From contig CAKTXP010000016.1 of the NCBI GenBank assembly GCA_934631055.1, forward strand, positions 1-24,251: a stretch of DNA of 24,251 nucleotides. Direction: 5' to 3'. Positions 1 to 9,203 of the stretch are shown here, piece by piece. Source of the stretch: an uncultured Clostridia bacterium. Lineage in GTDB: Bacteria > Bacillota > Clostridia > Christensenellales > Aristaeellaceae. Every line of letters begins with the position of its first letter. Within the stretch, counting starts at the first letter, position 1. The notes beneath the pieces are model-generated. The model did not search any database. It saw nothing but the letters and a program-made list of their open reading frames with translations, and was not told the origin of the DNA. The position numbers and the translations under genes were made by a program.

Positions 1-1
1 A

Positions 2-43
2 GTTGGGCAGCGCAGGTTTGTCTGCACTGCCTGACTTTTCTTT
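2..43 (+). terminator. Hairpin plus T-rich tail upstream of oppB
   Basis: Positions 2-15 pair with 22-35 to give a stem of about 14 bp (one C/A mismatch and two G-T pairs) around a 6-base loop, followed by TTTTCTTT. This has the shape of a Rho-independent terminator. Because it lies just before oppB, it may be the partial terminator often found between a highly expressed binding-protein gene (oppA) and the permease genes. That upstream gene is outside the window, so the role is inferred. A smaller 6-bp hairpin (94-99 with 104-109) sits just before the oppB ribosome binding site. Confidence 0.6.
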
Positions 44-133
44 GCATTATGAGAGCTTCTCAAAAAACTTCTCTCAGAAAACAAATTCCTTTGCGCACAA
101 AGTTGTGCGGCATATAAGGAGGGGCAACACCAT

Positions 134-1090
134 TTGGGCAAGTACATTGTAAAACGACTGTTTGCGATGGCGCTGACGCTGTTTATCATCATCACCATCA
201 GCTTCTTTGCCATTCGACTGATCCCCGGCGACGTGCTTGGCGAAGGCGCCAATCCGGAACTGCGCGCGGCGATGCGCGCCCGCTATCATCTGGATAAACC
301 GCTGCTCGAACAGTATGCGATCTTTCTGCGCAATTTCATATCGTTCGATTTCGGCGAATCCATCACGCTGTACCCGCGCCGCCCTGTCTTTGAGATCATG
401 GCGGAAAAGATTCCGATGACGCTGGTACTGAACATTTTCTCGCTCATCATCACCATCCCGATCGGCATTGCCTGCGGCATCATCGCCGCGCTCAAGAAGA
501 ATACGCTGGTGGACAACGCAATCTCCACGATGGTCGTCATCAACGTATCCGTGCCATCGTTCGTGTTTGCATCTCTGCTCCAATATTTTCTGGCGTATAA
601 GCTGGGCTGGTTCCCGATCCTGCTCGACCTGAAGGCGGCATTCATGTCTCCGGCACAGCTTTGGAGCATGGTTCTGCCAGTGCTGGCGCTGTCCTTCGGC
701 GGCATTGCGACCATTGCCCGCTACATGCGCGCAGAGTTGTTTGAAGCGCTCGGTTCGGAGTACATGCTGCTTGCCCGCGCGAAGGGCTTGACGCAGATGC
801 AGGCGACTGTCCGCCATGCGCTGCGCAACTCGTTCATTCCGCTGTGCAACATCATCGTTCCGATGTTCATGAACGTGCTGGGCGGTTCGGTCGTCGTCGA
901 GCGAATCTTCAACATCCCCGGACTGGGCTCGCTGATGACGGGCTCTATCAGCACGTCGGACTACTATCTGACCATCGCCATTCTCTTTGTCTACTCCCTC
1001 ATCAACCTGACGAGCGTCCTGTTGGTGGATCTGAGCTACGGCATTGTAGACCCGCGTATCCGCATTGGGGGAGGGAAGACTCGTGAGTGA
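134..1090 (+). CDS. oppB: Oligopeptide ABC transporter permease OppB
   Basis: This is an inner-membrane permease subunit of an oligopeptide ABC importer, 318 residues, the usual length for OppB/DppB. The first transmembrane helix (about residues 8-30) is followed by the family motif RLIPGD. Further hydrophobic segments lie near 100-125, 130-155, 175-195, 235-260 and 285-305. The cytoplasmic EAA loop, which docks on the ATPases, reads ARAKGLTQMQATVRHALRN (about residues 215-233). Translation starts at a TTG, chosen because AAGGAGGGG (116-124) lies 9 bases upstream. The end overlaps oppC by 8 bases. Sequence style matches OppB of Firmicutes, and the oppD type downstream supports Opp rather than Dpp, but the substrate cannot be read from the sequence. 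Confidence 0.93.
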   Translation: MGKYIVKRLFAMALTLFIIITISFFAIRLIPGDVLGEGANPELRAAMRARYHLDKPLLEQYAIFLRNFISFDFGESITLYPRRPVFEIMAEKIPMTLVLNIFSLIITIPIGIACGIIAALKKNTLVDNAISTMVVINVSVPSFVFASLLQYFLAYKLGWFPILLDLKAAFMSPAQLWSMVLPVLALSFGGIATIARYMRAELFEALGSEYMLLARAKGLTQMQATVRHALRNSFIPLCNIIVPMFMNVLGGSVVVERIFNIPGLGSLMTGSISTSDYYLTIAILFVYSLINLTSVLLVDLSYGIVDPRIRIGGGKTRE

Positions 1091-2213
1091 AATCAAGCGT
1101 AAACTGACAGCTGAGGACTTCGCCTTCGTTCAGGTCGATGACAAGATCTACGACCAGAAATTCGAGGGCAAGCCTATCGGCTTCTTCAAGGACGCGTGGC
1201 TGCGCTTCAAGCAGAATAAGGCGTCCGTCGTCGCGGCGCTCATCATCCTGTTCATCGTGCTGATGGCGATTTTTGCGCCGATGTTCGCCAAGTACAGCTA
1301 CCGTGAGCAGCATACGGCGTTCGGCGTCCTGCCGCCGCGTATTCAGGGGCTTGAAAAGCTCGGCATCTGCGACGGTTCGGCGGTCATCGAGATCCAGGCG
1401 TCCAAGCTCAGCGAGTATGAGGAGCTGGGCTGCGTGATGAAGATCCTTGACGAATATACCTGGACTTACCGCAACAAAGAGATTCCGATGCTGCGCATCA
1501 AGATCAATCAGTACATCTATAAGGGTGCGGGCGATTACTATTTCTGGTTCGGCACGGACAATATCGGTCGCGACCAGTGGGTTCGCCTGTGGCGCGGCAC
1601 GCGCATCTCGCTGCTGATCGGCTTCTGCTCGGTGCTGATTAACTGTCTGATCGGCGTTGTTTACGGCTCCATCTCCGGCTATTACGGCGGGCGCGTGGAT
1701 ATGGTCATGCAGCGCATCACGGAAATCATCGGCGGCGTTCCGTTCCTGGTCATGGCGATTTTGTTCGTTCTGTTCCTGGGCGCGGGCGTATCGTCGTTCA
1801 TCCTCGTTCTGGTTCTGACGGGCTGGATCGGCATGAGCCGCATGATCCGCGCGCAGTTCTACCGCTATAAGGATTACGAGTATGTTCTGGCTTCCCGAAC
1901 GATGGGCGCCAGGGACAGGGTTTTGATCTTCCGTCACATCCTGCCCAACGCGATCGGCCCGATCATCACGCAGGCGACCTTTGCGGTGCCTTCCGCGATC
2001 TTCTCGGAATCCTTCCTGTCTTATCTGGGTCTGGGCATTCAGGCGCCTGAACCGTCCATCGGCGTGCTGCTGGCGGAAGGACAGGGCTACCTGACGACCG
2101 ATCCGCATTTGACCCTGTTCCCGGCGCTGGTCATCTCTGCGCTGATGCTGGCGTTCAACCTGTTCGGCAACGGACTGCGCGATGCCTTCGACCCGCGTAT
2201 GCGCGGACAATAA
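1083..2213 (+). CDS. oppC: Oligopeptide ABC transporter permease OppC
   Basis: This is the second permease subunit, 376 residues. A soluble N-terminus (1-45) containing a typical FKxNKASVVA entry motif leads into transmembrane helix 1 (about 46-67). A large extracytoplasmic segment of about 100 residues follows. The C-terminal BPD_transp_1 domain begins after FGTDNIGRDQWVRLWRGTR, the hallmark of OppC. The EAA loop, ASRTMGARDRVLIFRHILPNA, is near residues 270-290. The start is taken as GTG at 1083 because GGGGGAGGGAAG lies directly upstream and the overlap with oppB implies translational coupling. The protein would pair with OppB to form the membrane channel and be energised by OppD and OppF, encoded after the intervening peptidase gene. 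Confidence 0.93.
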   Translation: MSEIKRKLTAEDFAFVQVDDKIYDQKFEGKPIGFFKDAWLRFKQNKASVVAALIILFIVLMAIFAPMFAKYSYREQHTAFGVLPPRIQGLEKLGICDGSAVIEIQASKLSEYEELGCVMKILDEYTWTYRNKEIPMLRIKINQYIYKGAGDYYFWFGTDNIGRDQWVRLWRGTRISLLIGFCSVLINCLIGVVYGSISGYYGGRVDMVMQRITEIIGGVPFLVMAILFVLFLGAGVSSFILVLVLTGWIGMSRMIRAQFYRYKDYEYVLASRTMGARDRVLIFRHILPNAIGPIITQATFAVPSAIFSESFLSYLGLGIQAPEPSIGVLLAEGQGYLTTDPHLTLFPALVISALMLAFNLFGNGLRDAFDPRMRGQ

Positions 2214-2246
2214 GCCGTCGGCACGATGAAGAAAGAGGAAAAGACA

Positions 2247-4043
<1,797 letters not shown>

Positions 4044-4062
4044 TGAAAGGGGCGTCACCATA

Positions 4063-5124
4063 GTGAGAGAATACCAGAAAGGCGAACGCATCCTTGAGGT
4101 GAAGAATCTGGAACTCGGATTCAATACCTACGCCGGTCAGGTGCAGGCGCTTCGCGGTGTCGATTTCCACCTGAACAAAGGCGAAACGCTGGCGATTGTC
4201 GGCGAATCCGGTTCCGGTAAATCCGTCACCATCAAAGCCGTGACCAAGCTGCTGGCGGCGAACGGCGTCATCAAAAACGGAAGCATTACCTATAAGGGGC
4301 AGGATATCCTGCACATGAGCGACAAGCAGTTCTCCGCGATCCGCGGAAACGAGATTTCCTTGATCTTTCAAGATCCGCTCTCTTCGCTCGATCCGGTCAT
4401 GAAGATCGGCAAGCAGATCACCGAGACCCTGCGCATCAAGCTCAAGATGCCCAAGGAGCAGGCGAAGGCGCGCGCGCTGGAGCTGATGGCTGCCGTCGGC
4501 ATTCCGGAGCCGGAAAAGCGTTATAACGAGTATCCGTTCCAGTTCTCCGGCGGCATGCGTCAGCGCATCGTTATCGCCATCGCGCTGGCGTGCGATCCGG
4601 AAGTGCTGATCTGCGACGAGCCGACGACCGCGCTGGACGTGACCATTCAGAGCCAGATTTTGGAACTCATCAGCAAGATCCAGCGGGAAAAGAATCTGTC
4701 CGTCATCTTCATCACGCATGACCTCGGCGTCGTCGCCAATGTTGCGGATCGCGTCTGCGTCATGTATGCCGGCAAGATCATCGAGACCGGCACGGTGGAG
4801 GAGATCTTCTACGATCCGCGCCATCCATATACATGGAGCCTGCTGACCAGCATGCCGTCGCTGGCGACGTCGTCGGAAGATAAGCTGACCGTCATACCCG
4901 GTTCGCTGCCGAACATGATCCATCCGCCCAAGGGAGACGCGTTCGCCGCGCGCAACCGCTACGCGATGAAGATCGACTTTGAGGAAGAGCCGCCGATGTT
5001 TAAGATCAGCGATACGCATTACGCTGCCACCTGGCTGGAGCATCCCGACGCGCCGAAGATCGGCATTCCGGAACCGCTCAAGAGCCGTATCGCCGCGCAG
5101 CTTGCCAGGGAGGTCAATCCATGA
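4063..5124 (+). CDS. oppD: Oligopeptide ABC transporter ATP-binding protein OppD
   Basis: This is an ATPase subunit, 353 residues. The Walker A motif is GESGSGKS with Lys53, the ABC signature is FSGGMRQRI (Ser162), and the Walker B motif is LICDEPTTALD with Asp185 and Glu186, followed by the switch His in ITHDLGVV. The C-terminal oligopeptide/dipeptide transporter extension is present (HPYTWSLL onward). In DppD-like proteins this extension carries four cysteines of a cluster site. Here those positions are replaced (Asp292, Asn298, Asp305 and the residue before Trp324), in a stretch reading GDAFAARNRYAMKIDFEEE, which is typical of Firmicutes OppD. Translation starts at GTG 4063 behind GAAAGGGG. 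The last four bases overlap oppF in an ATGA arrangement. Confidence 0.94.
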   Translation: MREYQKGERILEVKNLELGFNTYAGQVQALRGVDFHLNKGETLAIVGESGSGKSVTIKAVTKLLAANGVIKNGSITYKGQDILHMSDKQFSAIRGNEISLIFQDPLSSLDPVMKIGKQITETLRIKLKMPKEQAKARALELMAAVGIPEPEKRYNEYPFQFSGGMRQRIVIAIALACDPEVLICDEPTTALDVTIQSQILELISKIQREKNLSVIFITHDLGVVANVADRVCVMYAGKIIETGTVEEIFYDPRHPYTWSLLTSMPSLATSSEDKLTVIPGSLPNMIHPPKGDAFAARNRYAMKIDFEEEPPMFKISDTHYAATWLEHPDAPKIGIPEPLKSRIAAQLAREVNP

Positions 5125-6056
5125 GCGAACACATTCTGGAGGTCAAGCACCTCTGCAAATACTTTAACGCCGGAAGGCATCAGCCGCCGATGAAGGCGGT
5201 GGACGACGTCTCCTTCTATATTGATAAGGGTGAAACGGTCGGTCTGGTCGGCGAATCCGGCTGCGGCAAGACGACGACCGGACGCACCATCATCCGCCTG
5301 TATCAGCCGACGAGCGGCGAGGTCTGGTTCAACGGCAAGCGCATCGATGGGAAGCTGAACGCGGAGGAGACCCGTCAGGTGACCAGCAAGATGCAGATGG
5401 TCTTCCAGGATCCGGTCGCCAGCCTGAATCCGCGCATGACGGTCGAGGAGATCATCTGCGAGGGCGTTAAAATCAATAAGCTGTATCCCGATAAGACCGA
5501 GCGCCGCAATCAGGTGTATAAGATGCTCGATATGGTCGGTCTGACCCGCGAGCATGCCACCCGCTATCCGCACGAGTTTTCCGGCGGACAGCGCCAGCGC
5601 ATCTGCATCGCCCGCGCGCTCATCACGCAGCCGGATCTGCTGATTGCCGATGAGCCGATCTCCGCGCTGGACGTATCCATTCAGGCGCAGATTCTGAACA
5701 TCCTCAACGACCTGCGCAAGGAGCTGGGGCTGACGATCCTGTTCATCGCGCATGACCTGTCCGTGGTCAAGTATTTCTCCAACCGCGTTGCGGTCATGAA
5801 CGCGGGACGCATCGTGGAGATGTCCTCTTCCGATGAGATCTATCAGGATCCACAGCATGCGTATACCCAATCGCTGCTCTCCGCGATCCCTGTTCCGGAT
5901 CCGCGCGTGGAAAAGAAGCGCCAGCGTATCCATTATGACAAAGCGAGCGGCGTCTATCAGCCGGGCGACAACCCGATGCTGCGCGAAGTCAAGCCGGGGC
6001 ATTTCGTGCTGATGAGCGACAGCGAATGGGCGGCTTATCAGAAGGCGAACGCATGA
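5121..6056 (+). CDS. oppF: Oligopeptide ABC transporter ATP-binding protein OppF
   Basis: This is the second ATPase of the importer, 311 residues. It has Walker A GESGCGKT (Lys50), signature FSGGQRQRI (Ser154), Walker B LLIADEPISALD (Asp177, Glu178) and the switch His in IAHDLSVV. The C-terminal tail SLLSAIPVPDPRVEKKR followed by VKPGHFVL is characteristic of OppF. It starts inside the oppD stop (ATGA), and its own stop overlaps the next start the same way, so the three genes are translationally coupled. OppD and OppF form the heterodimeric motor under OppB and OppC. Confidence 0.94.
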   Translation: MSEHILEVKHLCKYFNAGRHQPPMKAVDDVSFYIDKGETVGLVGESGCGKTTTGRTIIRLYQPTSGEVWFNGKRIDGKLNAEETRQVTSKMQMVFQDPVASLNPRMTVEEIICEGVKINKLYPDKTERRNQVYKMLDMVGLTREHATRYPHEFSGGQRQRICIARALITQPDLLIADEPISALDVSIQAQILNILNDLRKELGLTILFIAHDLSVVKYFSNRVAVMNAGRIVEMSSSDEIYQDPQHAYTQSLLSAIPVPDPRVEKKRQRIHYDKASGVYQPGDNPMLREVKPGHFVLMSDSEWAAYQKANA

Positions 6057-6448
6057 GGATACCGGAATGCGTCAGCGTCCGAAAAAAGGCGCTGGTGAAG
6101 AACGCCGTTTCCGCCGCCGTGCTGGCTGTGGGATTGACGTTATATCTGTATAAGACAGAGGGCGTATGGAAGGTCGGCGACGGGTTGTTTCTCGCCGGTC
6201 TGCTCTTTCTGGTGGTCGGCTGCTGGAACCTTGTGCGCTGGATGGGGCTGTTTGACTTCACGGTCTACGGATACAGGAAGCTCATTCACCATCTGGAAGC
6301 GACAAGGAAGAACGCGCCGCCGATGGAGCCGATGCCGTCCTATGTGGATTATTTGAAACAGCCGAAGGTCATTCCCTCGGCAGGAGAGCCGCTGCTGACG
6401 GCAGCGCTGCTCGTCGCGCTGAGCGTTTTGACAACGGGGGTCTTTTGA
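6053..6448 (+). CDS. DUF3899-like small membrane protein
   Basis: This is a 131-residue membrane protein with three predicted transmembrane helices (about 15-33, 43-63 and 113-129) and a basic/polar stretch with PSYVDYLKQ between the second and third. The second helix ends in a GLFDFTVYGYRK motif. That motif and the size recall the DUF3899 family of Firmicutes membrane proteins, whose function is unknown. The start ATG 6053 overlaps the oppF stop (ATGA), so it is the last gene of the opp operon and is followed at once by a strong terminator. The context suggests an accessory role near the transporter, but nothing in the sequence proves it. Confidence 0.8.
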   Translation: MRIPECVSVRKKALVKNAVSAAVLAVGLTLYLYKTEGVWKVGDGLFLAGLLFLVVGCWNLVRWMGLFDFTVYGYRKLIHHLEATRKNAPPMEPMPSYVDYLKQPKVIPSAGEPLLTAALLVALSVLTTGVF

Positions 6449-6452
6449 CCGA

Positions 6453-6480
6453 CGGGGCTGTTTTTGCAGCCCCGTTTTTT
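6453..6480 (+). terminator. Rho-independent terminator of the opp operon
   Basis: A perfect 8-bp stem, CGGGGCTG (6453-6460) with CAGCCCCG (6467-6474), has a six-base loop and is followed by six Ts. It lies four bases after the stop codon of the last operon gene. Confidence 0.92.
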
Positions 6481-6490
6481 GTTGGGTTAT

Positions 6491-6666
6491 GGGGGACGAT
6501 TGGGGTGCTGATCCAAAACCCGCCAAGAACCTGAGGTTCTTGGATTTCCCACTTTCATTTATCGCTTTGCGGTAAATGGATAGCGAGCTTATTTAAACCG
6601 CCGCGAAGCGAAGTGGAGGGTTAAGGAAACTCAGTTCTTTTGTTGGGTTTGGGGCGAAGCACCAAA
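6491..6666 (+). repeat. Structured multi-hairpin repeat, copy 1
   Basis: This is the first of three related intergenic elements. It opens with GGGGGACGATTGGGG, the reverse complement of the right ends of copies 2 and 3, so it carries one terminal inverted repeat. Its hairpins are CCAAGAACC-TGA-GGTTCTTGG (6523-6543) and CATTTATCGC-TTT-GCGGTAAATG (6556-6578). Next comes the core CCGCCGCGAAGCGAAGTGG (about 6598-6616), a decayed hairpin around TCA (6623-6638) and a weaker TTTGG/CCAAA hairpin (6648-6666). It fills most of the gap between the opp terminator and the amidohydrolase genes, and no ORF is credible in it. Confidence 0.8.
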
Positions 6667-6701
6667 AATGTTCCTGAATATAAAACTATGGAGGGATCAC
6701 G

Positions 6702-7853
6702 ATGATTTACAAAAATGCCGTTATTCATGACGGACTGGGCCACGCCTTTACCGGCGACCTGCGCGTTGAAGACGGAAAAATCGCCGAAGTTGCCGAGCAT
6801 ATCGAGGGCGAGGGCGTCGATCTGGCGGGCGCGCATGTCCTGCCGGGCTTCATCGACACGCTGAGCAAATGGGGCATCAACGGAACGGCGTATGAGATCC
6901 GTCCGTCCAGCGACGATAACGATGAAAAATCCGATCCGGTCACGCCGGAGATGGACGTCGTTTACGCGTTCAACGGACGCGCTGTCTCCGTTCAGCAGCT
7001 TCCGGCTTACGGTATTACCGCATGCGGCGTCGTGCCGTCGGACAGCAACGTCTTTGGCGGGCAGGCGGCGGCGTTTACGACCGACGGCATCAACGGCTAT
7101 CGCATGTGCCTGCGCCGCGGCGTCGCGATGAAGTGCAGCGTATCCAAGGAAGTCAAGCGCGTATACGGCGGGCGCGGCGTAATGCCGACGACGCTGATGG
7201 GCATGTATCAGCTGCTGGAAAGCAATCTGCGCAAGGCGGCGGAGTACGATCCGGAAAAGGAAGGCGTTGAGCCGAACGAAAAGCTTGCAGCTATCCGCCT
7301 TGCCATCGACGGCAAGATGCCGATGATGATCTCCTGCGACGATGCGAACAGCCGTCAGCTGGTGATGGAGATCGTCAAGCCGTATGAGAAGATGAAGGTC
7401 ATTTTCACGATGATGGCGGGCATGAGCGAGCTTGACCTGACGCTCGACCCTGAGCGCGTCTCCTTCATCGACGGATTTGCCGGCGGCGATTATGACCCGC
7501 GCAGCATGAACAAGGATTATAAAATCATCAAGGCGCTGGCGGAAAAAGGCATGCGCATCGCCGTATGCGGAAAGACCGCCGGAAGTTACAGCCGCGAGTG
7601 GGTGCTGTGGGAAGGCATGGAGCTGACCAAGCACATCGACGACGAGGAAAAGGTGCTTTCGATGATGACGAGCGAACCGGCGCGCATGTTGGGCATCGAC
7701 GACATGACCGGCAGCATCGAGGTCGGCAAACGCGCCGATCTGGTCGTATGGAGCATGAATCCGCTGAGCGATTTCCGCGCGCGTGTGCTTCAGACGATGC
7801 TCGCGGGCAAGGTTGTCTATCAGGAAGGGGATGAGATCAAATGCTACTGCTGA
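6702..7853 (+). CDS. Catalytically dead amidohydrolase paralogue (pseudoenzyme)
   Basis: This is a 383-residue amidohydrolase-superfamily protein, full length and with the N- and C-terminal composite beta domain intact (VEDGKIAEV near 22-30; IEVGKRADLVVW near 345). It aligns along its length with the next gene and belongs to the same COG1228-like group (cf. VFGGQAAAF, DPVTPEMDVVYAF, VKRVYGG). Every expected active-site residue is replaced: the HxH after PGFID is Leu54-Ser-Lys56, the third and fourth His are about Ser211 and Met237, and the catalytic Asp is about Lys291. It should therefore not bind the usual metals. Clear homology with no frameshift argues for selection as a structural or regulatory partner. 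GGAGGG lies 6 bases before the ATG; the end overlaps the next gene by 13 bases. Confidence 0.87.
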   Translation: MIYKNAVIHDGLGHAFTGDLRVEDGKIAEVAEHIEGEGVDLAGAHVLPGFIDTLSKWGINGTAYEIRPSSDDNDEKSDPVTPEMDVVYAFNGRAVSVQQLPAYGITACGVVPSDSNVFGGQAAAFTTDGINGYRMCLRRGVAMKCSVSKEVKRVYGGRGVMPTTLMGMYQLLESNLRKAAEYDPEKEGVEPNEKLAAIRLAIDGKMPMMISCDDANSRQLVMEIVKPYEKMKVIFTMMAGMSELDLTLDPERVSFIDGFAGGDYDPRSMNKDYKIIKALAEKGMRIAVCGKTAGSYSREWVLWEGMELTKHIDDEEKVLSMMTSEPARMLGIDDMTGSIEVGKRADLVVWSMNPLSDFRARVLQTMLAGKVVYQEGDEIKCYC

Positions 7854-9004
7854 AAAACGGAACGGTTTTGACGATGGCGGACGAAGGCGTGATCGAGTCC
7901 GGCGACGTCCTCATCGACGGCGGAAAGATCGTAAAAATCGGCGTCAATCTGGCGGAAAAAGGCTGCGAAGTGCTGGACATGAAGGGCAGGATCGTTATGC
8001 CCGGCATGATCGACGCGCATGCGCATCGAAGCAATTTCCCGGAAAACGGCGAGGGAAGCGGCGATATCAACGAGCTGACCAACCCCGTGACGGCGGAGCT
8101 GAACGCATATTATGCCATTGATCCGAATAATATCGGCTTTAAGATTGCCTGTGAATATGGCATCACGACCAACTGCATCATCCCCGGCAGCGGCAACGTC
8201 GTCGGCGGCTATGGCATCGCGATGAAGTCCGCAGGCAAGGGTTTGGCTCAGCAGACCATCGCCAATCCGGTCGCGCTCAAGGCGGCGATGGGTATCAATC
8301 CCAAGGGCGTCTACAACGGAAAGAACCGCTGCCCGATGTCCCGAATGGGCATTGCGCAGACGCTGCGCGATTACCTGAGCAAAGTTCGGCGGTATATGAA
8401 AAAAAAGGCGGACGCCGCGGGCGATCCGGAAAAAATGCCGCCGTATGACGAGGCACTGGAACACGGCATTCCGGTGATGGAACATAAGATCCCGCTCAAG
8501 GTGCATTCCTACCAGCAGGATATGATGACCGTGCTGGAGATCGCGGACGAGTTCGACATCGACGTGACGCTGGATCATGCGCTGGGCGCTTCCGACTTCG
8601 TGGAGGAGCTGGCGAGCAATCCGCATGTGAAAGGCGTCATCTATGGACCGATCTACATCGGTCTGTTCCCGGGCGAGGGCTGCAAGGTGGACTTTGACGC
8701 GATGAAGATGCTCGACGACGCGGGCGTGAATACAGCGATGATGACCGACGCGCTGCTCTCCGGCTCTCAGATGCTGGTCAATCAGGTGGGCGAGTGCGTG
8801 CGCGCGGGCATGGATCCGATCCGTGCGCTGCGGATGCTGACGGTCAATCCGGCGAAGATGCTCGGCTTGGAGGATCGAATCGGCATGCTGCGCCCGGGCA
8901 TGGATGCGGATATCGTCGTATTCGACGCGATGCCCTGCGTCGTGCCGAAAGCGCAGGTCGAGATGACCATCATTGACGGCAACGTGGTATACAAGAAGCA
9001 GTAA
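7841..9004 (+). CDS. Metal-dependent amidohydrolase (COG1228-like)
   Basis: This is a 387-residue amidohydrolase with an apparently complete active site: His60 and His62 (PGMIDAHAH), His222 (PLKVHSY), His246 (TLDHAL) and Asp303 (MMTDAL). The composite N-terminal beta domain (IDGGKIVKIG) and the closing LRPGMDADIVVFD motif are typical. Internal motifs (DINELTNPVTAEL, IIPGSGNVVGGYG, NPKGVYNG) match an uncharacterised branch near imidazolonepropionase and Xaa-Pro/Xaa-Arg dipeptidases. It probably hydrolyses a C-N bond in a dipeptide or cyclic amino-acid derivative, but the substrate is unknown. The start lies inside the end of the inactive paralogue, with GAAGGGG upstream, implying coupled and perhaps stoichiometric expression. 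Confidence 0.9.
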   Translation: MLLLKNGTVLTMADEGVIESGDVLIDGGKIVKIGVNLAEKGCEVLDMKGRIVMPGMIDAHAHRSNFPENGEGSGDINELTNPVTAELNAYYAIDPNNIGFKIACEYGITTNCIIPGSGNVVGGYGIAMKSAGKGLAQQTIANPVALKAAMGINPKGVYNGKNRCPMSRMGIAQTLRDYLSKVRRYMKKKADAAGDPEKMPPYDEALEHGIPVMEHKIPLKVHSYQQDMMTVLEIADEFDIDVTLDHALGASDFVEELASNPHVKGVIYGPIYIGLFPGEGCKVDFDAMKMLDDAGVNTAMMTDALLSGSQMLVNQVGECVRAGMDPIRALRMLTVNPAKMLGLEDRIGMLRPGMDADIVVFDAMPCVVPKAQVEMTIIDGNVVYKKQ

Positions 9005-9013
9005 GGAGACGCA

Positions 9014-9185
9014 TGGGACGCTGTCCCACACCCTGCCAGAAACCTGAGGTTTCTGGACTTCCCACTACGCTATCGCGAAGCGATAGCTGAAGATAAGATG
9101 ATTCAAACCGCCGCGAAGCGAAGTGGAAGGTCAAGGGAACTCAGTTCCCTTGTGGGGTTTGGGGCAAAGCCCCAATCGTCCCCCC
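9014..9185 (+). repeat. Structured multi-hairpin repeat, copy 2
   Basis: The hairpins in order are TGGGAC-GCT-GTCCCA (9014-9028), CCAGAAACC-TGA-GGTTTCTGG (9036-9056) and GCTATCGC-GAA-GCGATAGC (9069-9087). The core CCGCCGCGAAGCGAAGTGG (about 9108-9126) is followed by CAAGGGAAC-TCA-GTTCCCTTG (9132-9152) and TTGGGGC-AAA-GCCCCAA (9159-9175), ending in TCGTCCCCCC. The right end CCCCAATCGTCCCCC (9170-9184) is the reverse complement of the left end of copy 1. The element fills the gap between the amidohydrolase and the S9A peptidase and ends a few bases before the latter's ribosome binding site. Confidence 0.85.
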
Positions 9186-9203
9186 TCAACAAAGGAGGAA
9201 GTT

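Noticed and set aside
4930..5040. Loss of the four-cysteine cluster in the OppD tail as a possible novelty
   Set aside because: The replacement sequence is the form I recall for ordinary Firmicutes OppD, so it identifies the subtype rather than being unusual.
6679..6684. TATAAA as a promoter for the amidohydrolase pair
   Set aside because: No -35 element at a sensible distance, only repeat sequence upstream; too weak to list as a promoter.
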